Part shown: one piece after another, positions 15,650-24,075 of the stretch
Numbering within the stretch: position 1 is the stretch's first letter
Layout: every line of letters starts with the position of its first letter
Assembly: GCF_009674625.1 (NCBI RefSeq)
Contig: NZ_WKJQ01000001.1
Span: 1,550,001-1,614,000, forward strand
DNA length: 64,000 bases
Source: Haloferax marinum
Lineage (GTDB): Archaea > Halobacteriota > Halobacteria > Halobacteriales > Haloferacaceae
Reading direction: 5' to 3'
Program-made: the position numbers and the translations under genes
The notes under the pieces: model-generated
What the model was told of the DNA's origin: nothing
Seen by the model: the letters and a program-made list of their open reading frames with translations, nothing else
Database searches by the model: none

Positions 15650-18139
15650 TCAGTCACCTCCTGTCCGCGGAGCCTCAGCAGCTGCTCCGCGTGGGTTGTT
15701 TCCTTCGTACATCTCGGCGTCGACGTCGGGTGCCGGTTCGACCTCGACGCGGACGTCGTAGAACGCCATCGTCTGGCCGACCTCGCTGACCTCGTTGTGG
15801 GTCAGGTCGTTGTGGTGGCCCCTGACGTAGTCACGAGACCACCACCCCTGGTCGGTGTTGACCAGACCGGGCTGGAACGCCTCGTTGTACTTCGCTTTGA
15901 CGACCATCTCACCGCGTTCGTTGTAGACACGGACGTAGTCGCCGTCGCCGATACCGCGGGCCTTCGCGTCCCGCGGGTGGATGTCCAACTGCGGTTCTGG
16001 GTTGACTTCGCGCACCCAGTTCACCATCTCGTACTGCGAGTGGATGCGGAACCTGCTGTGTTTCTGCATGAACATCAGCGGGAACTGGTCTGCCTTCTCG
16101 TAGTCGTCGGCCGTCCGGTCTTCGACCGGGCGCGGCAGGTCGAACGAGACGCCCTTCTCACTCGGTGGGTCCTCGTTGTACAGTTCGAGACGACCAGTCT
16201 GCGTCGGGAACGCGTCGGTGTACTTGATGACCGAGACGCTCTGTTTCCGCTGGGTTCCCTGTTCGAAGATGGTCTCGAAGTCGATGTCGTCGTCTCTGCT
16301 GACGAGTTCGCGGAGCATCTCGCGCTTCGTCTCGGGGAACCGGTCACCGTAGCCGAGGCGCTCTGCGATGCCGCGAATCGCGTAGTAGTCGTCTTTCGAC
16401 TCCCAGAGCGGTTCTTGGACCTTGTGCCGGTAGCCGAGGTGCGGGTGTGAACCCCATCCCGAGGCGATGTCCTCCTGTTCGAACCAGTGTGGCACGGGGA
16501 GGATGATGTCGGCGTGTTGGACCGTGTCTGTGTGGTGCATGTCCGCGACCACGTACATCTCGAGGCTCTCGATGGCCTTCTTGAACTTCTTGCGGTCGGG
16601 GAACTGGTTCCCCATCATGTTCGACTCGATGGAGTAGACGGCTCTGACCTTGTGCGGGTCGCCGTCTAACATCGAGGCGGGGTAGTCGGGGAAGTACATC
16701 TTCGGCCCAGGGTTCGACCCCTCGGGTGCAGCCCAGTCGCCGGCGCTGAGCACCGTCCCACCGGAGTGGTGGGCGTGGATGTTCCCGCTGCGGCCGTAGT
16801 CGCCCGTCAGCGCCATCAAGATGGCGTACGCCTGTCCGAAGATGTGGCCGTGGGTGTACCGGCCGAGTGCGTAACTCGGTGCGATGCCACCGGGGCCACG
16901 GGTCGCAAGCCAACGCGCCGCAGTCCGGATGTTCTGCGCTTTGACACCGGTCTTCTCTGCAATCTTCTCGGGTGCGTACTTCGCTGCGTGCTCTCTGAGC
17001 GTCGTCAGCGCGGTCACGTACTCGACACCGTCGATGGTGTACTCGCCGAAGAGGGCGTACGCACCGCCCGTCTCGGGTTCGAGTGCGACCGGTTCTTCGG
17101 TCCCCTGCTCGATGGCGACGACCTGGTCTTCGCTGCCGTCTTCGAAGACCTGGTTCGCGCGGAGCACCTCGCCGGTGTCTTTGTTAATCAGTGCGGGCGC
17201 AGTCGTCCGGCTCCGGACGAAGTCGGTGTCGTAGGTCCCTTCTTCGAAGACCGTGTGCATCATCGCGAGCGCGAGATACACGTCTTTGCCAGGCTTGACG
17301 GGAAGCCACAGGTCGGCTTTCGCCGCCGTCGTCGTGTACACCGGGTCGACGACGACGAGTTTCGCCCCGTTTTCGACCGCGTCGAGAATCTTCGAGGCGT
17401 CCATCTGGAACTGGCTGGAGAAGATGTCGGACCCCCAGACGATGATGGTGTTCGCGTTCTCCCAGTCTTCGGCCTCGTTGGTCGGCGGGAGGAAGAAGCC
17501 GACGCCAGTGACCCGGTTGAACCCACGGCCGACGTTCGCGTCGATACCCCATCCCGACTGGGTCGCACCGAACAGCGAGGCCAGTCGGTTGAACGACTTG
17601 CCCGTCTGTCCGTAGTTACCCGACCCCTCGTGGAAGAGGACGCTCTCTGCGCCGTGTTCCGATTTCAGCGACTGCATCTTGCCGGCGACGAGGTCCAGTG
17701 CCTCGTCCCACTCGATGCGTTCGAACTCGGCGTCCGGACCCCGTCCGGCCCCGTTGGGGTCGTCCGGCGACCAGTCCGTCCGTTTCATCGGATACTTCAG
17801 CCGCGTCGGGTCGTAGACGCGCTGGGTGTGCGACAGTCCGAGGACACACGCACGTTTGTACCGTTCGTCTTCTGGCGGGTGTGGTTCGATTTTCTTTACT
17901 TGACCGTCACGAACGTGGACGTCGATGGGACATTTCCCACGACAGTTGGGCGAACAGACGGTCTGAATCACTTCGTTCTGGCCGACGAAACTGTCGACGC
18001 CTGGGTTCTGCTTCGACGCCGGGTCGTCACCAGTCTCGACGAGTGTCTTGCCGAAGCCGCTGCCACCAAGCCCGAGCGCAGCAGCAGCACCGCCGGCTTT
18101 CAACACGTCACGTCGATGCACGCCGTCTCCGTTACTCAT
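15650..18139 (-). CDS. dmsA: DMSO/TMAO reductase catalytic subunit (molybdopterin enzyme)
   Basis: An 829-residue Mo-bisMGD oxidoreductase that reduces DMSO or TMAO as terminal electron acceptor. A Tat signal starts at RRDVLKAGG (R9, R10). The first [4Fe-4S] cluster is held by C62, C66, C70 and C98. The conserved cofactor regions follow (VVWGSDIFSSQF, VVVDPVYTTTAAKADLWLPV, and the C-terminal YVRVYNERGEMVVKA). ATG 18139 lies one base after the dmsE stop and puts the twin Arg near the N terminus; an upstream ATG at 18181 would overlap dmsE. Exact substrate range cannot be read from sequence. Confidence 0.93.
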   Translation of the reverse strand: MSNGDGVHRRDVLKAGGAAAALGLGGSGFGKTLVETGDDPASKQNPGVDSFVGQNEVIQTVCSPNCRGKCPIDVHVRDGQVKKIEPHPPEDERYKRACVLGLSHTQRVYDPTRLKYPMKRTDWSPDDPNGAGRGPDAEFERIEWDEALDLVAGKMQSLKSEHGAESVLFHEGSGNYGQTGKSFNRLASLFGATQSGWGIDANVGRGFNRVTGVGFFLPPTNEAEDWENANTIIVWGSDIFSSQFQMDASKILDAVENGAKLVVVDPVYTTTAAKADLWLPVKPGKDVYLALAMMHTVFEEGTYDTDFVRSRTTAPALINKDTGEVLRANQVFEDGSEDQVVAIEQGTEEPVALEPETGGAYALFGEYTIDGVEYVTALTTLREHAAKYAPEKIAEKTGVKAQNIRTAARWLATRGPGGIAPSYALGRYTHGHIFGQAYAILMALTGDYGRSGNIHAHHSGGTVLSAGDWAAPEGSNPGPKMYFPDYPASMLDGDPHKVRAVYSIESNMMGNQFPDRKKFKKAIESLEMYVVADMHHTDTVQHADIILPVPHWFEQEDIASGWGSHPHLGYRHKVQEPLWESKDDYYAIRGIAERLGYGDRFPETKREMLRELVSRDDDIDFETIFEQGTQRKQSVSVIKYTDAFPTQTGRLELYNEDPPSEKGVSFDLPRPVEDRTADDYEKADQFPLMFMQKHSRFRIHSQYEMVNWVREVNPEPQLDIHPRDAKARGIGDGDYVRVYNERGEMVVKAKYNEAFQPGLVNTDQGWWSRDYVRGHHNDLTHNEVSEVGQTMAFYDVRVEVEPAPDVDAEMYEGNNPRGAAAEAPRTGGD

Positions 18140-18140
18140 C

Positions 18141-18374
18141 TTAGAATCCCTCTGGTTCAGTTGGTCGCTTGTCTTCGCCAAACTCCGCGACTACCTCGTC
18201 GTGGTATTTCTCGTGAAATTCGGCGTCAGTCATCTCGCCGTTCGAGACGCGAATCGCGTCGCGAGCCATCCGCATTCCCAAATCAGCGTCGTAGTCGACG
18301 CCATCGAGAATCTCGGCTGCCTCTTCTTCCCACTCTGGAAGTGGCGTCAATCTCGGCTCTTGTGGGTCGCTCAT
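18141..18374 (-). CDS. dmsE: Small acidic protein DmsE of the dms operon
   Basis: A 77-residue cytosolic acidic protein, first gene of the operon after the promoter and ending one base before dmsA. It contains EEEAAEILDGVDYD and HEKYHDEVVAEFG and no known domain. Its place matches dmsE of the Halobacterium dmsREABCD set, whose role is unclear. It may be an assembly or control factor of the reductase; this is inference from position only. Confidence 0.83.
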   Translation of the reverse strand: MSDPQEPRLTPLPEWEEEAAEILDGVDYDADLGMRMARDAIRVSNGEMTDAEFHEKYHDEVVAEFGEDKRPTEPEGF

Positions 18375-18417
18375 GGCTACAACTAGTCTCTAGAAGCCGA
18401 ACTCGGTAGGCCGTCCG

Positions 18418-18440
18418 CCGGATAATCCGGTCTTTTATAA
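18418..18440 (-). promoter_or_regulatory. dms operon promoter with palindromic operator
   Basis: On the minus strand a TTATAAAA box (18433-18440) is followed after two bases by the palindrome CCGGATTATCCGG (18418-18430), 6-bp arms around one base. It lies between the TATA box and the expected transcription start, about 45 bases before dmsE. A protein bound there would affect polymerase loading; DmsR is the obvious candidate (inference). Confidence 0.6.
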
Positions 18441-18529
18441 TGGGGTCGCAAAATGCCGAGACAACCACTCACAGTCGGAAATTCGACATATGAGTGTCAT
18501 CGACACGCGGTTGGAAGACGTCGGAGCGG

Positions 18530-18579
18530 ACCAGATTAGGGGTCGAACGCTTCCAGAACCAGATTAGGGGTCGAACGCT
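18530..18579. repeat. 28-bp tandem duplication covering the dmsR 3' end
   Basis: The 22-base sequence starting ACCAGATTAGGGG occurs at 18530-18551 and again at 18558-18579 with a 6-base spacer. The second copy holds the last codons and stop of dmsR (AFDP-stop on the minus strand), so the first copy is a duplicated gene end inside the dmsR-dmsE gap. Confidence 0.85.
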
Positions 18580-19199
18580 GCGGTCGCAAGCTTCGATTCG
18601 ACGATGCTCAGCCGCTCTGAAAACGCCGACTTCGAAATACCGAGTGTGTTCGAAAGCTCGTCGAGCGTCGTCTGTCGGGGTGTCTCGTAGTAGCCCTCGC
18701 TCACGGCGAGCGTCGCGGCTTCTCGCTGTTTCGCTGTGAGTCGCGAGAGGTCTATCGTCGTCGGGTCGGATTTTACGGAATCGGACGGTTTTCGACTGGT
18801 GAGTCGTCGCAAGCTCACGCTCTCGGCGACGGCGTTGATTCGGTCCACCAACTCACTGATCACAGACCGGTCCGAAAGATACGTCTCGACGAGGAGAACG
18901 TCGTCGGAGACACCCTTGATTCGTGGCACACACCCGACGTCGTTGAACGCGAGGCAGAGACACGCTTCTCCGACACGGTTCGTCGCGTGGACCACCTGGC
19001 CGTTGCCGTCGCCTTGGATGGTCACCTCGGCGTGACAGACTCCATCGCAGATTTGGCTGTGGACGTTCTCGATTCTCTCGTCCGAGTTCGAAAGGGGACA
19101 GGAACAGTTCGCGAGTTCCACCTCGAATACTACCTCGAGGGTTCGCGCTCCCGAAGACGTGTCCAACGGCTCCACGTTGTCACCCCTGGAGCTTTCCAT
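18564..19199 (-). CDS. dmsR: DmsR-like regulator: Cys-rich sensor part and HTH_10 domain
   Basis: A 211-residue regulator of the bacterio-opsin-activator type. The C terminus (LTAKQREAATLAVSEGYYET, then LDELSNTLGISKSAFSERL) is the HTH_10 DNA-binding domain. The N-terminal half has seven Cys (C32, C34, C51, C55, C80, C82, C90) that could bind a metal or sense redox state. It lies directly upstream of dmsEABCD on the same strand, as in Halobacterium, where dmsR is regulatory. A TATA-like CCTATATTCG at 19223-19232, 24 bases before the ATG, suggests its own leaderless transcript. Confidence 0.88.
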   Translation of the reverse strand: MESSRGDNVEPLDTSSGARTLEVVFEVELANCSCPLSNSDERIENVHSQICDGVCHAEVTIQGDGNGQVVHATNRVGEACLCLAFNDVGCVPRIKGVSDDVLLVETYLSDRSVISELVDRINAVAESVSLRRLTSRKPSDSVKSDPTTIDLSRLTAKQREAATLAVSEGYYETPRQTTLDELSNTLGISKSAFSERLSIVESKLATAAFDP

Positions 19200-19222
19200 A
19201 CGAGGGAGGTTTCCCGTTCACT

Positions 19223-19232
19223 CGAATATAGG
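19223..19232 (-). promoter_or_regulatory. TATA box of dmsR
   Basis: CCTATATTCG on the minus strand lies 24 bases before the ATG at 19199. The rest of the gap up to 19445 (about 210 bases) has several more AT-rich patches and no gene; it may hold further control sites for dmsR. Confidence 0.55.
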
Positions 19233-19445
19233 TTTTGTCGATTCTCAGACATCATTTGTCGGTAGTCGTCATATTTCCTGGATTTTTTCGTCAGCACGGT
19301 GGAACAATGGTAACAAATATCCCACATACACTACTGGATGTCAACATATCTCACCGGGGTGCCCAGTCGGTGTCTCGGACGGATTATGTGTCGACCGGAC
19401 GGCCAAAACTTCACGAAAACACGTGGTGTGCTCGTGTTCCGGTCG

Positions 19446-21038
19446 CTACGACACCGCCGCAATCGACGCTGTCTCGGTGGTCGTCTCGTTTTCTTCGCTC
19501 TCGTTCGCTTTCTGAACGACGTAGCGTTGGCCCACCATCGGGTCCAGCAGACTGTCGACTGGCGCGCGGTCGTCTCGCAAGAGCGGGACGTCGTCGGTGG
19601 GTTCGGTGTTCCGGTAGGACGATATCTCCGCTGCGAGGTCGATGCCGACGTCACGCTGTTGGTTTCGCGCCTGTAAGTCGTCGCGTGTCACGAGCGTCGC
19701 GTCTTTCGTCGCCACCACCTCGATATTCTGGACGACCACGCTCCCGGCGGTGGGGAAACTGTACACCTGCGGATACACCGCCTGCATCGTCTTGTACTCT
19801 GCGCGGTAGAACTGCGAGGCGGGACCCGACGGCGCGGAGATGACGTTCGCAAAGAGGATGCCGTCTTCGTCGAGGCGGTCCGAGGTGAGTCGCATGAACT
19901 CGACCGTCGTCAACTGGAACGGGACCTTGTCTTTCCGATAGGCGTCGAGGACGATGAGGTCGTACGTCTGATTCGTCTCTCGGAGGTACTGCCGGCCGTC
20001 CATCGTGTAGATGTTGAGGCGGTCGGACTCTTCGACCCGGAAGTACTCCTTTGCGACCGAGACCACTTCGGGGTCGATTTCGACGACGTCGACGGTCACG
20101 TCGGGGTATTTCTCCAGAAACACCCGTGGGCCGGTGAAGCCGCCACCACCGACGAACAACACCCGGTCGATGTCGTCCGAGAGGAGAAACGGGACGTGAA
20201 AGTACGACGTGTAGTCGAAGACGTGCCGCGTCGGGTCGTCCAAATCCATCGCGCTGTGGGGTTGGCGGTCGAGATAGAGCGTCCGGGTGTCGCCGGCGTC
20301 GACGACGCGGAGTTCTTGATACGCGGTCTGTGTGTGGTAGACGGTCCTTCCAGCGCTATCCAGGCCGATGCCACCGCTCACGGTGGCGGCGACGAGCAGG
20401 ATGCTGACGCCGACGCTCCAGTACACTTCCCGTCGAGTGATGTTCGGACGAGCGAGGACGACAGCGGTTCCGACCGAGATGACACCCATGACGAGTCCGA
20501 TTTGCGGCACGCTCAGCGACGGGATGAGGACGAACGTGGTCGCGAACGCGCCGACGATGCTTCCAATGGTCCCCACCGCGTAGACGTGTCCCGACGCCGC
20601 CCCGATTTCAGAGCGTCCCGAGAGCTCTGCCGCGTACGGACTGATGTAGCCGAGGAGGTAGGTCGGTGGGCCGAAAAGCAGCGTAATCGCGGGGAGTGAC
20701 GCGAACCGACTCGGGATGGGAAGTCCCGCCGTCGACTGTAAGAGGATGTCGCCGAAGAGGATGACACCGGCGATGTACGTGGCCGTGGCGATGAAGACAC
20801 GGACGAGACTGTCGTTCGACGCCGACGCTGCTCGCTGGCCGCCACGGTGATAGCCGAGACTCAGTGCCGCGAGGAAGACGCCGATGATGCTCCCCCACGT
20901 GTAGATGCTGCTTCCGAACTCGGGGGCAATCATCCGACCCGCGAGAATCTCTAACCCCATGCTCGTCACGCCGGAGACGAACACTGCCAGTTCTGGGCGC
21001 GTCATCCGGAGCGGAGAGAGGGAGGGGGTCGAAGCCAT
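19446..21038 (-). CDS. Membrane-fused spermidine-synthase-like protein
   Basis: A 530-residue two-part protein. About 6-8 membrane segments fill residues 10-225. The C-terminal half is a spermidine-synthase Rossmann fold: VLFVGGGGFTGPRVFLEKYP, then VDVVEIDPEVVSVAKEYF and the catalytic-Asp region YDLIVLDAYRK. The soluble enzymes transfer aminopropyl groups; membrane-fused relatives have unknown substrates. The open frame begins earlier, but ATG 21038 lies 25-30 bases after a TTTAATAC box and starts the hydrophobic domain. It has no operon partner. Confidence 0.87.
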   Translation of the reverse strand: MASTPSLSPLRMTRPELAVFVSGVTSMGLEILAGRMIAPEFGSSIYTWGSIIGVFLAALSLGYHRGGQRAASASNDSLVRVFIATATYIAGVILFGDILLQSTAGLPIPSRFASLPAITLLFGPPTYLLGYISPYAAELSGRSEIGAASGHVYAVGTIGSIVGAFATTFVLIPSLSVPQIGLVMGVISVGTAVVLARPNITRREVYWSVGVSILLVAATVSGGIGLDSAGRTVYHTQTAYQELRVVDAGDTRTLYLDRQPHSAMDLDDPTRHVFDYTSYFHVPFLLSDDIDRVLFVGGGGFTGPRVFLEKYPDVTVDVVEIDPEVVSVAKEYFRVEESDRLNIYTMDGRQYLRETNQTYDLIVLDAYRKDKVPFQLTTVEFMRLTSDRLDEDGILFANVISAPSGPASQFYRAEYKTMQAVYPQVYSFPTAGSVVVQNIEVVATKDATLVTRDDLQARNQQRDVGIDLAAEISSYRNTEPTDDVPLLRDDRAPVDSLLDPMVGQRYVVQKANESEENETTTETASIAAVS

Positions 21039-21143
21039 AGGGAACACGTAGGAGGAGGCGCGTATTAAACCACTCAGCTGACACCAGAACCGACTCGTCG
21101 GAGGAGTCGACTCGTCGAAGCGGCGTCGCAGTCGAAGCACCTG

Positions 21144-22328
21144 CTACGAGGCCATCGAGACGACGGTGAAGAGGAGATAGCCGGTGGAGAACGAGAGGAC
21201 GAACGACCCGACCCACGCACCGAGCGTCTTGAGAATCTTCGCGCGACTGATTCCCGCCCCACCGGTGATAGCCGCACCACTCCCGATGATAGCCGAGACG
21301 ACGATTTCGTTGAACGAGACAGGGACACCGAGGAAGACGGCGACCTGCGCGATGAGGAACGACGGAATCAACGCGGAGATTGCCCGGCGTGGCCCGAGCG
21401 ACGAGTAATCCTGCGAGAGCGACTTTATCATCCGCGGTGCGCCCATCCACGCGCCGACCAGAATCCCGACTCCACCGCCGAAGAGGACCGCAAAGAGCGG
21501 AATCGCCATGGTATCGAAGAGCGGAAGCAACGGGCCGACGGCGAGGCCGACTTGCGACCCACCGGCGGAGAAGGCGACGAGCGACCCCAGTGCGAGCAGG
21601 AATCGGTTCATCGCCCGGTGCTCGTCTCGGTGGATATCGAGACGCACGAGCGTAGCGGCGACCACCGCAAACGAGAGTGTCACGACGAGTGACCCGTGAG
21701 CAGTGGCCGGCGCGAGTGACGCCCCGAGCGCACGAGCGAGTGACTGGCCGCCGGTCTCCCCACCGAGCATGGCGAACTCGATGTTGGCGACGACTGCGCT
21801 GACACTCGCGGCCAACGCCGGGATACAGATAGACTCGGGTGCCCACTCGCGAGAGAGCAACCGCGCGAGTCCGTAGGCGAGTCCACCGCCGACGAACGGG
21901 GTGAGTACCCACACCGACGCGATTTCCTGATATTTCGCCCACGCAGGTGTGCCGCCGAGGGCGACGCCGATACCGATGACCGCACCGGTGACGGTGAACG
22001 CTGTTGCGATGGGTATCCCGGTGACGATGCCGGCGGCCATGAGTCCACCCGCGAGGAGCAACACGACGACTGCCGCCACCGGCGACAACGAGACGCCGTC
22101 GATGAGACCGGTTCCGATAGCCGACGAGACGCTCTCACCCTGAACGAGCGCACCCAAAAACGCGATGACGCCGACGACGAGACCCGCCCGCATTATCGAG
22201 ATGGCGTTCGCGCCAACCGCTGGTGCGAAGGGCGTCGCACCCGCCGACCCGGCCCCGATTATCCACGCCATGAACAGACTGACGGAACTGGCGACGACGA
22301 CGAGGACGAGCGAGAGCAGTTCAACCAT
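21144..22328 (-). CDS. PiT-family inorganic phosphate permease (copy 1)
   Basis: A 394-residue membrane protein with the two PiT halves: GANAISIMRAG near residue 50 and FSAGGSQVGLAVGPLLPL plus VPVSFNEIVVSAIIGSG in the second half. It should take up phosphate with sodium or protons. ATG 22328 starts the first membrane segment; the upstream open frame is polar and unlike the family. A close relative occurs at 26719-27915 in this same window. The region upstream (to 22600) holds TCTTAAGA and other AT-rich boxes and no gene. Confidence 0.9.
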   Translation of the reverse strand: MVELLSLVLVVVASSVSLFMAWIIGAGSAGATPFAPAVGANAISIMRAGLVVGVIAFLGALVQGESVSSAIGTGLIDGVSLSPVAAVVVLLLAGGLMAAGIVTGIPIATAFTVTGAVIGIGVALGGTPAWAKYQEIASVWVLTPFVGGGLAYGLARLLSREWAPESICIPALAASVSAVVANIEFAMLGGETGGQSLARALGASLAPATAHGSLVVTLSFAVVAATLVRLDIHRDEHRAMNRFLLALGSLVAFSAGGSQVGLAVGPLLPLFDTMAIPLFAVLFGGGVGILVGAWMGAPRMIKSLSQDYSSLGPRRAISALIPSFLIAQVAVFLGVPVSFNEIVVSAIIGSGAAITGGAGISRAKILKTLGAWVGSFVLSFSTGYLLFTVVSMAS

Positions 22329-22600
22329 CGGAAGAGCGGAGAGAGACCATCGTTCGAGTTCGTGTGTGGCGAAACGACCAGGCTGTTGTCGACAGTTCTC
22401 AGGTGTGTCCAATTAAGTCTTAAGATAGTATTCCCATCAGCGCGCAATACTAACGTCGCCCAAAAACCACTATTTCGTCTGACAACGCCAATTACCATCT
22501 CTCACAGCTTCATTCGTGAACCACCTAGTTACGAAAGACCCAATCCTCTACAACAGTCCGTCGGCGAAGGTTCATATACGAAACCGAGGCCAGACCCGTC

Positions 22601-23263
22601 GTGCCGAATCGAATCGCCGTGTCTGACCTCGCTCGCGCCGCGTACTGTCCGCGCCAACTCCACTACGCCCGCCGCGACGAGGACCGCGAACCACCGCCCG
22701 CAGTCCGTGAAATCCGCGCCCTCGCGTTCGAGTATCCGACGCTCCTCACGGCCAGCGACGACGAACTTTCGACCCGTCCGCTGGCGGCGACGCCCACGAC
22801 GTATCGCCAGAATCTCCGACGCCTCAGTGAGCGTGACGAGTGGGACGTACTGACGGAGCCACTCGACCGGGAGGTTCTACTCACGGGGAAAGACTGTCGG
22901 GGCGTCGCACACAAACTCGTCGGCGACCCGGTGGTACCGTCTGTCGTCTCACCGGGCATGCCACCCGAGCGAGGCGTCTGGGAACCGCAACGAGTCCGGG
23001 CCGTCGCGCTAGCGAAGGCGCTCGCGTGGGAACGCGAGCGCGAGGTCCCGACCGCCTACGTCGAATACCCTGCCCACGGCGTCGTCCGAACCGTCCGCCT
23101 CACGACGAGAAACAAAGCAGCGTATCGGCGGGCACTTCGAATCGCTCGGGAACTCGACTTCGTCCCGCCGCGACTCCGCGACTCCGCGAAGTGCGACGAG
23201 TGCGCCTATCGAGAACAGTGTGGGGTGAAAACGCGGACGTTACGGTCACTGTTTCGCCGGTGA
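22601..23263 (+). CDS. Solo Cas4/PD-(D/E)XK-like Fe-S protein with degenerate nuclease site
   Basis: A 220-residue protein with the Cas4 layout. The N-terminal ARAAYCPRQLHYARR gives C16; the C-terminal KCDECAYREQC gives C198, C201 and C207, together a likely [4Fe-4S] site. Where active Cas4 has D...ExK, this sequence reads LVGDPVVPSVVSPG, so the Glu-x-Lys pair is missing and cleavage is doubtful. No cas genes or repeats lie nearby. The start is 25-30 bases after a TTCATATAC box (about 22571-22580). It may be a DNA- or RNA-binding protein that lost nuclease function. Confidence 0.78.
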   Translation: MPNRIAVSDLARAAYCPRQLHYARRDEDREPPPAVREIRALAFEYPTLLTASDDELSTRPLAATPTTYRQNLRRLSERDEWDVLTEPLDREVLLTGKDCRGVAHKLVGDPVVPSVVSPGMPPERGVWEPQRVRAVALAKALAWEREREVPTAYVEYPAHGVVRTVRLTTRNKAAYRRALRIARELDFVPPRLRDSAKCDECAYREQCGVKTRTLRSLFRR

Positions 23264-23292
23264 CCACACTCGGTCGCTTTCGCTGCGCTCGG

Positions 23293-23886
23293 TCAGTCGT
23301 TGGCTTCGAGCCACGCCTCGATTTCGTCTGCCATCGCACCGCGTCGGTGGACGACGCCGCGTCCGGGGTCTACGACGGTGCTCTCGGTTCCCGGTGTGGT
23401 CCCACCGTCGAGGACGACAGCGACGGCGTCGCGAATCTCGTCGGAGAGTTGCGACGGATGGGTGATACTGCCGGTCCCCGACCGGTTGGCACTGGTCGCC
23501 GTCACGGGGGTCTCGGCCGCGCGGAACAGGTCGCGGGCGAGTTCGTGGTCGGGGACGCGCACACCGACTCGTCTCCGCCCATCGACGAGCACGTCCGAGA
23601 GCGTGTCGCGGCGTTCGACGACGACGGTGACGGGTCCGGGGAGGAACCGGCGCATGAACGCTTCTTCCGTCTCGTCCGCGACGACGTATTCGAGTGCGGC
23701 GTCGACGTCTGGGAATCCCGCCGAGAGCGGTTTGTCCCTGGAACGGCCCTTGATTTCGAAGACGTGTTCGATGGCGTCGGGGTTGGTCGCGTCCGCGCCC
23801 ATCCCGTAGACAGTCTCGGTCGGATAGACCACGGCCTCACCACGGCGGATGGCCGCGGCCGCCTCCGTCAGGTCGTCGTCGCTCAT
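23293..23886 (-). CDS. Threonylcarbamoyl-AMP synthase (Sua5/YrdC family)
   Basis: A 197-residue enzyme that makes threonylcarbamoyl-AMP from Thr, bicarbonate and ATP for the t6A37 tRNA modification. Family motifs are VYPTETVYGMGADA near residue 20, the KGRSRDKPLS lysine/arginine loop near 45, and TSANRSGTGS near 130. It lacks the extra C-terminal Sua5 domain and so is the short TsaC form. It converges with the Cas4-like gene and ends 29 bases from it. Confidence 0.93.
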   Translation of the reverse strand: MSDDDLTEAAAAIRRGEAVVYPTETVYGMGADATNPDAIEHVFEIKGRSRDKPLSAGFPDVDAALEYVVADETEEAFMRRFLPGPVTVVVERRDTLSDVLVDGRRRVGVRVPDHELARDLFRAAETPVTATSANRSGTGSITHPSQLSDEIRDAVAVVLDGGTTPGTESTVVDPGRGVVHRRGAMADEIEAWLEAND

Positions 23887-23933
23887 AGCCGAGGGGATGC
23901 GAGACGAGCGAAAAAGCGTGACGAAACGGGGTG

Positions 23934-24072
23934 ACGGCGGTCGGTGAGACGGGATTGAACGAAGTAGAGGCGGTCGATGAAACGGAATGGAACGAAGTAG
24001 AGGCGGTCGATGAAACGGAATGGAACGAAGTAGAGGCGGTCGATGAAACGAGACGAGGTGGCCGACGAAACG
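23934..24072. repeat. 33-bp minisatellite between tsaC-like and redoxin genes
   Basis: Two identical 33-base units starting GAACGAAGTAGAGGCGG lie at 23957-23989 and 23990-24022, a third with a changed end at 24023-24055, and degenerate half units on both sides. The period is a multiple of three and both strands stay open across it, but the encoded 11-residue repeats have no start or context of a gene. Confidence 0.85.
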
Positions 24073-24075
24073 GGA

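Noticed and set aside
22601-23263. Membership in a CRISPR-Cas locus
   Set aside because: No repeat array or other cas gene lies within the window; neighbours are a phosphate permease and a tRNA modification gene.
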